Below, piece after piece: positions 17,439-26,000 of a DNA stretch of 64,000 nt. The DNA comes from Paractinoplanes atraurantiacus (GTDB lineage Bacteria; Actinomycetota; Actinomycetes; Mycobacteriales; Micromonosporaceae). How positions within the stretch are numbered: the stretch's first letter is position 1; every line of letters begins with the position of its first letter. Both the position numbers and the translations under genes were made by a program. Under the pieces are notes generated by a model. The model was not told the origin of the DNA. It saw only the letters and a list, made by a program, of their open reading frames with translations, and did not search any database. The stretch spans positions 143,867 through 207,866 of the forward strand of contig NZ_OBDY01000002.1 of assembly GCF_900215205.1 (NCBI RefSeq), in the 5' to 3' direction.

Positions 17439-17917
17439 CCGGGGAGGACGCGCGTGAGGAAGGCGGTGAGGTTGGTGGTCAGGCGCTCGATCTTGTCGTC
17501 CAGCGAGATCGTCTCGGGCAGGCGGCCGCCGGGGCCCGGGTCACGCTTGCCGCGGAGGTAGAGCGAGCAGCCGAAGTCGTTGCAGAAGTAGCTGCCGACC
17601 GAGTCGCCGCGCTTGCCCGCCTCGCCGGCCCGCGGCGCGACCATCAGCGAGACGCCGGCCAGTGGGCTGACCGTGCACATCGAGCACATGCTGCGCCGCA
17701 TGCGCTCGGCGCCCGCCTTCGGGGTCCGCAGGACGAAGGCCCGGTCGCCGACGGCCAGGTAGGCCCGGTGCTCGGCGCGCGGATCTCGCCAGCCCAGATA
17801 GTCGAGATCCTCCCAGGGCTGTTCGCCCAGGTCACGGGGCACGTACAGGCGCTTGGCCTCGCCTTTGCTGCAGTTCACGAAGGCGGCGCGGATCTCCTGC
17901 TCGGTCAACGGCTTCAT
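17435..17917 (-). CDS. FBP-domain protein (EF-G-binding, treble-clef zinc finger)
   Basis: About 160 residues. It begins MKPLTEQEIRAAFVNCSKGE, the N-terminal pattern of FBP/FusB-related proteins, and has two Cys pairs, CSMC and FCNDFGC, that make a treble-clef zinc site. Family members bind elongation factor G; some release it from stalled ribosomes and give fusidic-acid tolerance. Whether this one does is inference. A GTG at 17926 would add three residues. It is divergent from a TetR gene across a perfect palindrome, so it is a likely target of that repressor. Its end overlaps the GOLPH3-like remnant by a few bases. Confidence 0.8.
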   Translation of the reverse strand: MKPLTEQEIRAAFVNCSKGEAKRLYVPRDLGEQPWEDLDYLGWRDPRAEHRAYLAVGDRAFVLRTPKAGAERMRRSMCSMCTVSPLAGVSLMVAPRAGEAGKRGDSVGSYFCNDFGCSLYLRGKRDPGPGGRLPETISLDDKIERLTTNLTAFLTRVLPG

Positions 17918-17932
17918 GTTGGCCACGTTACG

Positions 17933-17955
17933 TTTGCCTAAACCCTTTAGGCAAA
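17933..17955. promoter_or_regulatory. TetR operator palindrome (TTTGCCTAAA-N3-TTTAGGCAAA)
   Basis: A perfect 10-bp inverted repeat with a 3-bp spacer spans 17933-17955, between the FBP gene and the divergent TetR gene, ending 9 bp before the TetR start. Symmetry, length and position are those of a TetR-family operator; binding would block both transcripts. Confidence 0.8.
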
Positions 17956-17963
17956 GGAATAAT

Positions 17964-18539
17964 GTGTATGTGGCGAGAGCAGGACTGACACCGGACCGCC
18001 TGGCTCAGGCCGGGGCCGAGCTGGCCGACGAGATCGGCTTCGAGAAGGTGACGGCGTCCGCCCTGGCCCGCCACTTCGGCGTGCAGGTGGCCAGCCTCTA
18101 TTCGCACGTGCGGAACACCCACGACCTCAAGGTGCGGATCGGCACCCTCGCCCTGGCCGAGATGGCCGGCAACGCCGCCACCGCCCTCGCCGGCCGCTCC
18201 GGTCGCGACGCCCTGGCCGCCCTGGGTAACGTCTACCGCGACTACGCCCGCGCCCACCCCGGCCGCTACGCCGCCGCCCAGATCCGCTTCACGCCCGAGG
18301 AGGCGGCGACCACGGCCGGCCCCCGCCTCTCGGAGATGACGCGAGCCGTCCTGCGCGGCTACGACCTGAACGACGAGGACCAGGTCCATGCCGTACGCCT
18401 TCTCGGCAGCATCTTCCACGGGTTCGTGAGCCTGGAGCAGGGCGGCAGTTTCGACCACAGCACACCCGCCAGCGAGCAGTCCTGGATCCGGATCCTCGAC
18501 TCCCTGGACGCGACGCTGCGCACGTGGCCATGCCAATAG
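17964..18539 (+). CDS. TetR family transcriptional regulator
   Basis: A 191-residue regulator: helix-turn-helix at about 10-55 (LADEIGFEKVTASALARHFG, then VQVASLYSHVRNTHDL), with a WHG-type C-terminal domain (GRDALAALGNVYRDYARAHP, LLGSIFHGFVSLEQGG). The start is GTG 17964, preceded by AAAGGA; GTG 17970 is also possible. It lies immediately after a perfect palindrome and divergent to the FBP gene, which it probably represses along with itself. Confidence 0.88.
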   Translation: MYVARAGLTPDRLAQAGAELADEIGFEKVTASALARHFGVQVASLYSHVRNTHDLKVRIGTLALAEMAGNAATALAGRSGRDALAALGNVYRDYARAHPGRYAAAQIRFTPEEAATTAGPRLSEMTRAVLRGYDLNDEDQVHAVRLLGSIFHGFVSLEQGGSFDHSTPASEQSWIRILDSLDATLRTWPCQ

Positions 18540-18666
18540 CCGCCGGTCGCCGGCGACGACGCGGCGGCCAGAGAGGTGTGCCGCTGAACGGGTCGGGCTG
18601 TAAGGGGCTGGTGTTGACCAAGGCCTTACCCGGCACCTCGAACGGAATAGCCTTTATGCTGGCCGG

Positions 18667-21432
18667 GTGTTGGGGGACACCGTCAAGCTCCACGGCCGGG
18701 ACGAGGAGTTCCGCGAGCTCGACCGGCTGCGCGAGAGTGTGCGAGCCGGTCAGAGTGCCGCTCTGGTCATCCGCGGTGAGGCCGGCATGGGGAAGACAGC
18801 GCTTCTGCGGTACGCGGCTCAGCGAGCCGTTCCGGATTTTCGCGTCGCCCGGATCGCCGGCGTGGAGTCCGAGGCCGAGCTGCCGTACGCGGGCCTGCAC
18901 CAGTTCTGCGCACCCATGCTCGGTCACCTCGAGGCGCTCCCGGAGCCTCAGCAGTCGGCGCTGGGCGTCGCGTTCGGGCTCACCGGCGGAGCCGCGCCGG
19001 ACCGCTTTCTCGTCGGCCTGGCCACCCTGAGCCTGCTGGCCGAGGTGGCCGGGGCCAAGCCGCTGATGTGCCTGATCGACGATGTGCAATGGCTGGACGC
19101 GGCTTCGAGCGAGATCCTCGGGTTCGTCGCCCGCAGGCTGGCCGCGGAGTCGGTGGCCATGGTGTTCGCCGCCCGTGCCCGTGACGCCGAGGCGAACCTG
19201 GGCCGGTTGGCCGGCCTGCCGGTGATGGTCCTGGGCGGCGTCTCCGGTGAGGACGCGCGGGCTCTTTTGTCCACAGTGGTGCCGGGACGGCTCGACCCGG
19301 GCGTGTGCGATCGCCTCGTGGCCGAGACGGGCGGCAACCCCCTCGCCCTGCTGGAGCTGCCACGGGGCATGAGCGCCGCGGAGCTGGCCGCCGGGTTCGG
19401 TCCGCCGGCCGCGGGCGGAGCCGCGGCGGACGTGGAGAGCCGTTACGCCGTACGGCTGGGCCTGCTGCCCGAACCGACGCAGCGGCTCATGTTGCTGGCG
19501 GCCTGCGACGGCTCCGGGGACGTCTCGACCATCTGGCGTGCCGCGGCCGGCCTCGGCATCGGGTTCGAGGCGGCCTGGCCCGAGGTGACCGACGGGCTGT
19601 TCGAGATCGGCGCCGAGGTGCGGTTCCGTCATCCCCTGGTCCGCTCCGCCGTCTACCGGTCGGCGACGGTGCAGCAGCGCCGGGCCGCCCACGAGGCGCT
19701 GGCCCAGGCCACCGACGCCGCCGTCCACCCGGACCGCCGGGCGTGGCACCGCGCCCAGGCCAGCGCGGGCCCCGACGAGGAGGTCGCCGCCGAGCTCGAG
19801 CGCAGTGCCGGCCGGGCCCAGGCGCGGGGCGGGTTCGCGGCGGCCGCCGCGCTGCTGGACCGCTCGGCCGATCTGACCCTGCGGCCCACCGTCCGGTTCG
19901 AGCGCAGGCTGGCGGCCGCGCGGTCGCACCTGCGCGCCGGCGCCTTCGACACCGCGCGGGCCCTGCTGGCGGCGGCCGAGTCGGAGGTGCCCGACGAGCT
20001 GGCCGGGGCTCGCGTCGCGTTGTTGCGCGGTCAGGTGGCGTCGGCGTCCGACGCCGGCGGTGATGCGCCGCTGCAACTGGTCGAGGCGGCCCGGCGCCTG
20101 GAACGGCTGGACACCGCGCTTTCCCGCCGGACCTACTCCGATGCCTGGGAGGCCGCGATGTTCGCGGGCCATCTCGCCGAGCCGGGTGGCGACCTGCTCG
20201 AGGTGTCCAAGGCGGCGCGATCCGGTCCCCAGCCGGACGTTCCGCTCCGCCCGTTCGGCCGCATGCTGGAAGGGCTGCTCGTGCTGGTCACCGAGGGCCG
20301 GGCGGCGGCCGAGCCGATGCTGAGCGAGGCAGTGGGCGCGCTGCTCGCCAGTGACCTTCCGGACGAGAACTGGCTCCACCACGCGGGCATGGCCGCGACG
20401 GCGGCGGCGGCGATCTGGGACCTGGACAGTTGCGGCGCCGTGCACGGCCGGCAGGTCGCGCTGGCCCGCGAACTGGGCGCGCTCGCCGTACTGCCCAGCC
20501 CGCTGAACGGGATGGCCATGATCGCCACGTGGCGCGGTGACTTCGAGGCGGCGGCCCGGCTGACCGCCGAGCACGACGCGGTCAAGGAGGCGACGGGCAC
20601 CCGGATCGCGCCGTACGGGGCCATGCTGCTCGCCGGCTACCGGGGACAGTGGAAGGACGCGTCGGCGCTGTTCGCGGCGAGCACGGAAGACGCGATCAGC
20701 CGGGGTGAAGGGCTCGCCGTGGACCACGCGCGGTGGTGCACCGCGATCCTGAACAACGGTCTGGGGCGGTACCCGGAGGCGATGGCCGCCGCTCGTCCCG
20801 CCGATCCGAAGGCGCCGGGGCTGCCCATGTCCACCTGGATGCTGCCCGAGCGCATCGAGGCGGCGGTCCGCTGCGGGCACCGCGAGGTGGCCGTCGCGGC
20901 CTGGGCCGAATTCGCGTCGACCGCGAACCCCGGCGAGCATGGCTGGGGCCGGGGCATCGCGGCGCGCTCGCAAGCCTTGGTCAGCGACGGAGACGACGCG
21001 GACCGTCTCTTCCGGGAGGCCGTCGGCGAATTGGGCCGGGCCGGGGTCCGGGCCGAACTGGCACGGGCGCATCTGGTGTACGGGGAATGGCTCCGCGGTG
21101 AGGACCGGCGCGACGAGGCGCGGGACCATCTGCGGACCGCTCACGACATGTTCGTGGCGATGCCGGCCGACGGCTTCGCCGAGCGAGCGCGCCGGGAGCT
21201 TCTCGTGATCGGCGAGTACGTACGCCGTACCCCGACCGGCGACCGCGGGGAGTTGACTCCTCAGGAGCTGCACATCGCGCATCTCGCCCGGGACGGTCGC
21301 ACCAACCCCGACATCGCCGCGGAGCTGTGCATCAGCGCCCGCACCGTGGAATGGCATCTGCGCAAGGTCTTCGTCAAGTTGGGGATCACCTCACGGCGCG
21401 AACTCCAGGACGCGTTGCCGAGCCGGGCGTAA
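18667..21432 (+). CDS. LAL-type LuxR family ATPase regulator
   Basis: A 921-residue large ATP-binding LuxR regulator. The N-terminal STAND-like ATPase has Walker A GEAGMGKTALLR (about residue 38) and Walker B MCLIDDVQWLD (about 136). The middle is a long helical TPR-like array. The C-terminal 60 residues are the LuxR HTH (LTPQELHIAHLARDGRTNPD, ELCISARTVEWHL). Such proteins are usually activators responding to small molecules. Start GTG 18667. It ends 8 bp before the substrate-binding-protein gene of an SsuABC-like importer, so it may be co-transcribed with it or control it. Confidence 0.92.
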   Translation: MLGDTVKLHGRDEEFRELDRLRESVRAGQSAALVIRGEAGMGKTALLRYAAQRAVPDFRVARIAGVESEAELPYAGLHQFCAPMLGHLEALPEPQQSALGVAFGLTGGAAPDRFLVGLATLSLLAEVAGAKPLMCLIDDVQWLDAASSEILGFVARRLAAESVAMVFAARARDAEANLGRLAGLPVMVLGGVSGEDARALLSTVVPGRLDPGVCDRLVAETGGNPLALLELPRGMSAAELAAGFGPPAAGGAAADVESRYAVRLGLLPEPTQRLMLLAACDGSGDVSTIWRAAAGLGIGFEAAWPEVTDGLFEIGAEVRFRHPLVRSAVYRSATVQQRRAAHEALAQATDAAVHPDRRAWHRAQASAGPDEEVAAELERSAGRAQARGGFAAAAALLDRSADLTLRPTVRFERRLAAARSHLRAGAFDTARALLAAAESEVPDELAGARVALLRGQVASASDAGGDAPLQLVEAARRLERLDTALSRRTYSDAWEAAMFAGHLAEPGGDLLEVSKAARSGPQPDVPLRPFGRMLEGLLVLVTEGRAAAEPMLSEAVGALLASDLPDENWLHHAGMAATAAAAIWDLDSCGAVHGRQVALARELGALAVLPSPLNGMAMIATWRGDFEAAARLTAEHDAVKEATGTRIAPYGAMLLAGYRGQWKDASALFAASTEDAISRGEGLAVDHARWCTAILNNGLGRYPEAMAAARPADPKAPGLPMSTWMLPERIEAAVRCGHREVAVAAWAEFASTANPGEHGWGRGIAARSQALVSDGDDADRLFREAVGELGRAGVRAELARAHLVYGEWLRGEDRRDEARDHLRTAHDMFVAMPADGFAERARRELLVIGEYVRRTPTGDRGELTPQELHIAHLARDGRTNPDIAAELCISARTVEWHLRKVFVKLGITSRRELQDALPSRA

Positions 21433-21440
21433 GGGCGACC

Positions 21441-22424
21441 GTGTCGTACGTACGCCGGTTCGTTGCTCTCCTCTTGTTGGCCGTCCTGCCCGGGATCGCC
21501 GGATGCGGCGGTTCCGGCGAGAGCACCGCCGTCTCCTACGGGGGCGTCCGGGACCAGGGCTCCACCGGGTACGCCGTGGCCGAGCTGGAGGGCTTCTACG
21601 CTGGGGAGGGGCTGACGTTCTCGCCGACGTGGGCGACGTCCGGGACGGTGCTCCTCCAGGGCCTGGTCAGCGGGGATTTCGACGTGGCCAACCTCGGGCC
21701 GGCGCAGCTCTACGACGCCATCACGAACGGTGCCTGCGCCCGGGTGCTGCGCCCGACCCAGGGCGCGGGCTACGGGGTGATCGCACAGCCCGCCCTGCAC
21801 CTCGACACCACCCGGCCGTTCCCCGGCGTCCTCACCCAGCTGCGCGGCCGGACGGTCGGTGTCCCCGCTCGCGGCGCCGCGCAGGAACTCGTACTCCGGT
21901 CGTTGCTGGTGGATGCCGGCCTGGACCCGGACACCGACGTCACGTGGGTGGCGATCGGTGGCGGCGCGGCCGCCGCGTCCCTCTTCGCCTCCCGCAAGGT
22001 GGACGTCGCGATGTCGTACTCGCTGCTCGAGATGAACCTCGCGGCCGGTGGCACCACCTTCGACAAACTGGTGGACCTCACCGGCTCGAACACACCGCTG
22101 GGCGCGTTCTGGCAGTCGGTCGCCGTCGCCAACTGCGACTGGGCCGACCGTCATCCCGGCACGGTGATGAAGTTCTGCCATGCCCTCAACCAGGGATTCG
22201 AGGCGCTCGAACGGAAGCCGGAGGCGGGACCGCGGGCCTTCACCTGGCTCGGCCTCGGATCGGACCCGGGCCGGGCGAAAAGCCTGTGGGACAAGTACAA
22301 GTCACCGGTCGTGGACATCCCACCGCTCGACGAGGAGAACTGGAATCATCAGGCGAGATTCGCTACCGACGGCAGGCCGCCCGGCTTCTCGGAACACGTG
22401 GTCGACGGCTGCGCGACGGCTTGA
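21441..22424 (+). CDS. SsuA/TauA/NMT1-like ABC substrate-binding lipoprotein
   Basis: A 327-residue lipoprotein with a signal peptide and lipobox (GIAGC, followed by GGSGES). The mature domain has the NMT1/SsuA pattern: VAELEGFYAGEGLTFSP, SGDFDVANLGPAQLYDAITN, LRGRTVGVPARGAAQELVLR. Relatives bind sulfonates, nitrate, taurine or thiamine precursors; the ligand here cannot be named. The GTG start follows the LAL stop by 8 bp and the gene runs into the permease-ATPase fusion, making a complete importer. Confidence 0.85.
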   Translation: MSYVRRFVALLLLAVLPGIAGCGGSGESTAVSYGGVRDQGSTGYAVAELEGFYAGEGLTFSPTWATSGTVLLQGLVSGDFDVANLGPAQLYDAITNGACARVLRPTQGAGYGVIAQPALHLDTTRPFPGVLTQLRGRTVGVPARGAAQELVLRSLLVDAGLDPDTDVTWVAIGGGAAAASLFASRKVDVAMSYSLLEMNLAAGGTTFDKLVDLTGSNTPLGAFWQSVAVANCDWADRHPGTVMKFCHALNQGFEALERKPEAGPRAFTWLGLGSDPGRAKSLWDKYKSPVVDIPPLDEENWNHQARFATDGRPPGFSEHVVDGCATA

Positions 22425-22431
22425 CCTGAGC

Positions 22432-23991
22432 GTGTGGTTGTGGCGGGCCGCGGTGCCGTTCATCGTGGTGGGGCTGTGGCAGCTCGTGTACGAGCTCGAC
22501 GTCACGAGTCGCGTCCTGCTGCCGAGCCCGCACGCCGTCTGGGACGCCGGGCTCCGGTTGCACAGCTCGGCCGTCCTGTGGCCGAACCTGTGGTCGACAG
22601 TGAGCGCGGCCCTCGCGGCCCTCGCGCTGTCGGCCGCCGTCGGCATCCCGGCCGGGATCCTGCTCGGGATGGCGCCCCGCACGTGGACCGTGCTGGCGCC
22701 GTACCTGAACGCGGTGAACAGCATGCCCCGTATCGCCCTGGCCCCGGTCTTCTTCGTCGCGCTGGGCATCGGGCAAGGCTCCAAGATCGCCCTCGGATTC
22801 AGCATCGCCGTCTTCGTGTTCCTGATGAACGCGCGCATCGGCGTGCTCAGCGCCGACGAGGATCAGCTCAAGGTCTGCGTCGCGCTGGGAGCGTCCCGGT
22901 TCCAGCTGTTCCGCAAGCTGTACCTGCCCGTCGCCGTACCGGCCATCTTCACGGCCCTGCGGCTGGGCATCGTCTTCGCGCTGCTCGGCGTGGTCGGCTC
23001 CGAGATCATCGCGTCCCGGGCGGGCGTGGGCCAGCTGATCACGACGTACTCGGCGACGCTGTCGATGGCCCAGGTCTACGCGCTCCTGATCTTCCTCGCG
23101 ATCTTCACGTCCGTCCTCACCATGCTCGTCGGCGTGGGCGAAGCCCTCCTGCTCCGGCGGCAGCGGCCCGATCGCCGCCGGGGCCGGGCTCCCACCGGCA
23201 TGTGCAAGGAGCGGGAAGAACAAAGCACAGACCGGCATCCCGTACGTCTTCACTCGGTCTCCGTGCGGTTCCCCGGCGCCGGGTCGCCGCCTGACCCCGT
23301 ACTCGAGAACCTCTCCCTCGATGTTCCCGGCGGCCAATTCGTCGCCATCGTCGGCGCCAGCGGCGCGGGTAAGTCGACGCTGCTCAACGTCGTCGCCGGC
23401 CTCACTCCGGTCTCGGCCGGAAGCGCCACCGTGCTCGGCCGCCCTCCGCGTGCCGGGCGTGCGGACGTCGGCTACATGTTCGCCCGCGACGCGCTCCTGC
23501 CCTGGCGCACCGCGCGCCGCAACGTGGAGCTGGGCCTGGAATTGCAGGGCACCGCGGCGCCGGCCCGGCCGGAGCGGGCACTTCACATGCTTGATCTCGT
23601 ACGCCTGTCCTCAGCCGCCGGGAAGTATCCGGCCCAGCTGTCACAGGGCATGCGCCAGCGGGTGGCGCTGGCCCGGACCCTGGCCTGCGACCCCGAACTG
23701 CTGCTGATGGACGAGCCGTTCGCCGCCCTGGACGCCCTGACCCGCTCGTCCCTGCGCGACATGCTGCTCGACATCTGGGACGACGAGGCCCACCGCAAGA
23801 CCGTCCTGTTCGTGACCCACGACCTCACCGAGGCCCTCGTCCTCGCCGACCGGGTCATCACCATCGCCGACGGCGCCGTCCGCAGCGACGTCCGCGTGCC
23901 GTACGGCCGTCCCCGCGACCAGCGAGCACTGATGGCCCGAGCCGACTACCGCGCCCTGTACGACCGCCTGCACGCCGACCTCACCGCTTGA
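22432..23991 (+). CDS. Fused ABC importer: SsuC-like permease plus SsuB-like ATPase
   Basis: One open frame of about 519 residues carries what are normally two proteins. Residues 1-245 are a six-helix permease (LWRAAVPFIVVGLWQLVYEL, EAA-like loop VALGASRFQLFRKLYLPVAV). A basic linker of about 40 residues follows. Residues about 285-519 are the ATPase: Walker A GASGAGKST, Q-loop region FARDALLPWR, signature LSQGMRQRVALAR (Gln replaces the first Gly of LSGG), Walker B LLLMDEPFAALD and switch His VLFVTHDLTEA. A separate start for the ATPase (ATG 23200) has no convincing ribosome site, so I favour a true fusion. The start is GTG 22432, just after the binding-protein stop. Confidence 0.8.
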   Translation: MWLWRAAVPFIVVGLWQLVYELDVTSRVLLPSPHAVWDAGLRLHSSAVLWPNLWSTVSAALAALALSAAVGIPAGILLGMAPRTWTVLAPYLNAVNSMPRIALAPVFFVALGIGQGSKIALGFSIAVFVFLMNARIGVLSADEDQLKVCVALGASRFQLFRKLYLPVAVPAIFTALRLGIVFALLGVVGSEIIASRAGVGQLITTYSATLSMAQVYALLIFLAIFTSVLTMLVGVGEALLLRRQRPDRRRGRAPTGMCKEREEQSTDRHPVRLHSVSVRFPGAGSPPDPVLENLSLDVPGGQFVAIVGASGAGKSTLLNVVAGLTPVSAGSATVLGRPPRAGRADVGYMFARDALLPWRTARRNVELGLELQGTAAPARPERALHMLDLVRLSSAAGKYPAQLSQGMRQRVALARTLACDPELLLMDEPFAALDALTRSSLRDMLLDIWDDEAHRKTVLFVTHDLTEALVLADRVITIADGAVRSDVRVPYGRPRDQRALMARADYRALYDRLHADLTA

Positions 23992-24005
23992 GACCACTCG
24001 CCGGG

Positions 24006-24260
24006 TCAGCGCACGATCGTCGCCAGCACCTCGTTGAAGGGCTCGGGCGGCTGGTGCGCACGCCTGCGGCATCGAGTTCAGCTTGTTCGTACGGGGTCGC
24101 CGCCCCGCCGCCACGAGCACCGCGTCGGCCTCGACGCCGGTGGTCACACCGTCCACCTCGCACCGCACGAGGGCCTTCTCCCCGTCGCCGGTGACCTCGG
24201 TGACCCGGGCGCCCGTCACGAAGCGCACGTCCGCGGCGCGCAGGGTCTCCTCGCCGGGAT
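24006..24260 (-). pseudogene. Remnant of FAD-dependent pyridine nucleotide-disulphide oxidoreductase
   Basis: On the reverse strand, LRAADVRFVTGARVTEVTGD, EVDGVTTGVEADAVLVAAGR and RPRT match the central NAD-binding part of mercuric-reductase or dihydrolipoamide-dehydrogenase-like enzymes. After that the sequence continues in shifted frames with LDAAGVRTS and then FNEVLATIVR to a TGA at 24008-24006, which look like the following segment and the extreme C-terminus. Neither the N-terminal FAD-binding half nor most of the dimerisation domain is present. It is a decayed, internally deleted remnant between the importer and an AraC fragment. Confidence 0.55.
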
Positions 24261-24266
24261 GCCCGG

Positions 24267-24509
24267 GTGGCCGGCATGTCACGGGCCACCCCGGGTGCGG
24301 CACTTCTCGGCGGCGACCAGCATGTCGCCGATTTCGTGACCCGCACCCGCATGACGATCGCCGCCGACCTGCTCACCGGCACCGAACGCGGGCTCGACGA
24401 CATCGCCGGCGCCGTCGGATACCGATCGGCCTCCGCCTTCGGCAAGGCCTTCCGTGCCGCGACCGGCGAGACCCCGTCGGCTCTGCGCCGGACCGCCCGG
24501 GCTCGCTGA
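24267..24509 (+). pseudogene. C-terminal fragment of AraC-family regulator
   Basis: About 50 codons encode the end of an AraC HTH domain: RMTIAADLLTGTERGLDDIA, then GYRSASAFGKAFRAATGETP and SALRR. The N-terminal sensor domain and the first HTH helices are absent; upstream bases instead encode part of the oxidoreductase remnant on the other strand. The two fragments butting together suggest a deletion that removed most of both genes. Probably not functional. Confidence 0.65.
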
Positions 24510-24518
24510 CCGACCAGG

Positions 24519-25985
24519 TCAGGAGGCGGACATCGTCACGTCGTCGAACCAGACGGTGCCCTTGTTGTCGCCGGACTTGAGGTGCACCTGCAGGCCGGCG
24601 GCTCCGGTGGGGGCCTTCGAGCTGACGGTCAGCTTGGTCCAGCCGGTGGTTCCCGCCGGCAGCGTGGCCGAGGAGGCGCCGCCGAGCCAGCGGCCGTTGA
24701 CGTCGAACCAGCTCAGCGCGACCTGGGTGGCGCCGGTGGCCGCGGTGCCGCGGGCGTAGGCCTCGGCCCGCCACGTCTTGCCCGCCTCCACCGGGACGAC
24801 TGGGGCGACGCGGTAGGACGGCGAGCCGGACGAGTTCTTGCCGGTGTTGGTGAGCCGCACCGACCACTTGCCGGTCCGGGCGGCACCCTGAACCTTGGTG
24901 GCGGCGCCGAGCTCGGGCAGGTAGGTGCTCCACGGGGTCTGCCCGGCCGCGTTCTCGAAGCCGAGGTCGAGCACGCTCGACGGGTACGCGGTGCCGGTCC
25001 ACGCCGCCTTCACCACCGCGGCCGCCGGCTTCGCGGTGCCGTCGGTGCGGTGCAGCCCGAAGGCGTACTGGGAAGGAATCTTCGCGACGGCCGAGGTGGG
25101 GATCGCGCCGGAGCGGAAGTCGTAGAGGGTCCACGGCGCGACCGAGCGCACCCCGGCCACCGCCGCCGCCTGGAAGACGCGGGCCAGGTAGGCCGCCTGC
25201 TCGCCTTCGCTGGTGGCCTGGGTGCTGACGCCGGTCTCGCCCAGCACCACCGGGGCCGGCGCGACGGCGGCCTGCGCCTGCCGGATCAGGGCCAGGGCGT
25301 TCTCCGAGTTGCCGTAGAAGTGGTAGTCGTAGTAGTCCAGCGGGGTGGCGGCGAGCGCGGTCTTGATCTTTGCCATGCCGGCCGAGCCTGCGGCTCCGCT
25401 CATGGCGATCGTCACCGGAACGGCCGGCGCGGCGGCGCGCAGCACCGGGACGAGCTTCTTGGCCCAGGCGACGGCCGCGGGGTCGGCCGGGTCGAGCTCG
25501 TTCTGCAGGCCGATCGAGATGACGCGCTTGTCGTCGCGGTACGGCGAGACGATCGCCTTGGCCCAGGCGCTGCTGCCGGCGATGTCGGTGTAGCCGTTCC
25601 ACCAGTCGAACAGGGTCAGCTTGACGGTCAGGCCGTTGGTGCCGGCCATCGTGACGAACTGGGCGAGCTTGCTCGTGTACTCCGGCTTGGGGGTGGGGTA
25701 GCCGAACACCGAGGGGAAGATGATGGCGCGGACGCTGTCGGCGCCCATGGCCCGGGCCTTGGCCAGGTCGGCGTTGATCGTGGCCGCGTCGAACGACGTC
25801 CACATCCGCGTCCAGCCGTTGGCGGACGGGTAGTAGTTGATCTGCTTGGCGGTCTTGACCGAGGCGAGCCGCCCGGCGAGGGTCGGCGCGGTGGTCGTCG
25901 CGGCCGTCGCCCGGGAGTCCACCAGTGGCGAGGCCGTCAGCAGAGTGGTGGCGAGTCCGAGGGCGAGCACGGCAGCCTTGCGCAT
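24519..25985 (-). CDS. Secreted GH5-like glycoside hydrolase with C-terminal carbohydrate-binding module
   Basis: A 488-residue preprotein with a signal peptide (MRKAAVLALGLATTLLTASP, cleavage near ATA-A). The (beta/alpha)8 domain spans about 45-330: the acid/base candidate is the Glu in SIGLQNELDP and the nucleophile candidate is the Glu in VVLGETGVS, the clan-A pattern of GH5/cellulase-type enzymes. Residues about 340-488 form a beta-sandwich CBM (LDLGFENAAGQTPWSTYLP, GTVWFDDVTMSAS) resembling CBM4/9-like modules. It probably attacks plant or fungal polysaccharide outside the cell. No cognate regulator is adjacent. Confidence 0.82.
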   Translation of the reverse strand: MRKAAVLALGLATTLLTASPLVDSRATAATTTAPTLAGRLASVKTAKQINYYPSANGWTRMWTSFDAATINADLAKARAMGADSVRAIIFPSVFGYPTPKPEYTSKLAQFVTMAGTNGLTVKLTLFDWWNGYTDIAGSSAWAKAIVSPYRDDKRVISIGLQNELDPADPAAVAWAKKLVPVLRAAAPAVPVTIAMSGAAGSAGMAKIKTALAATPLDYYDYHFYGNSENALALIRQAQAAVAPAPVVLGETGVSTQATSEGEQAAYLARVFQAAAVAGVRSVAPWTLYDFRSGAIPTSAVAKIPSQYAFGLHRTDGTAKPAAAVVKAAWTGTAYPSSVLDLGFENAAGQTPWSTYLPELGAATKVQGAARTGKWSVRLTNTGKNSSGSPSYRVAPVVPVEAGKTWRAEAYARGTAATGATQVALSWFDVNGRWLGGASSATLPAGTTGWTKLTVSSKAPTGAAGLQVHLKSGDNKGTVWFDDVTMSAS

Positions 25986-26000
25986 GAACAGATCAGTCCT

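Noticed and set aside
18289..21357. A 1022-codon antisense frame over the LAL regulator
   Set aside because: No recognisable domain and biased composition; the sense frame has Walker and LuxR motifs.
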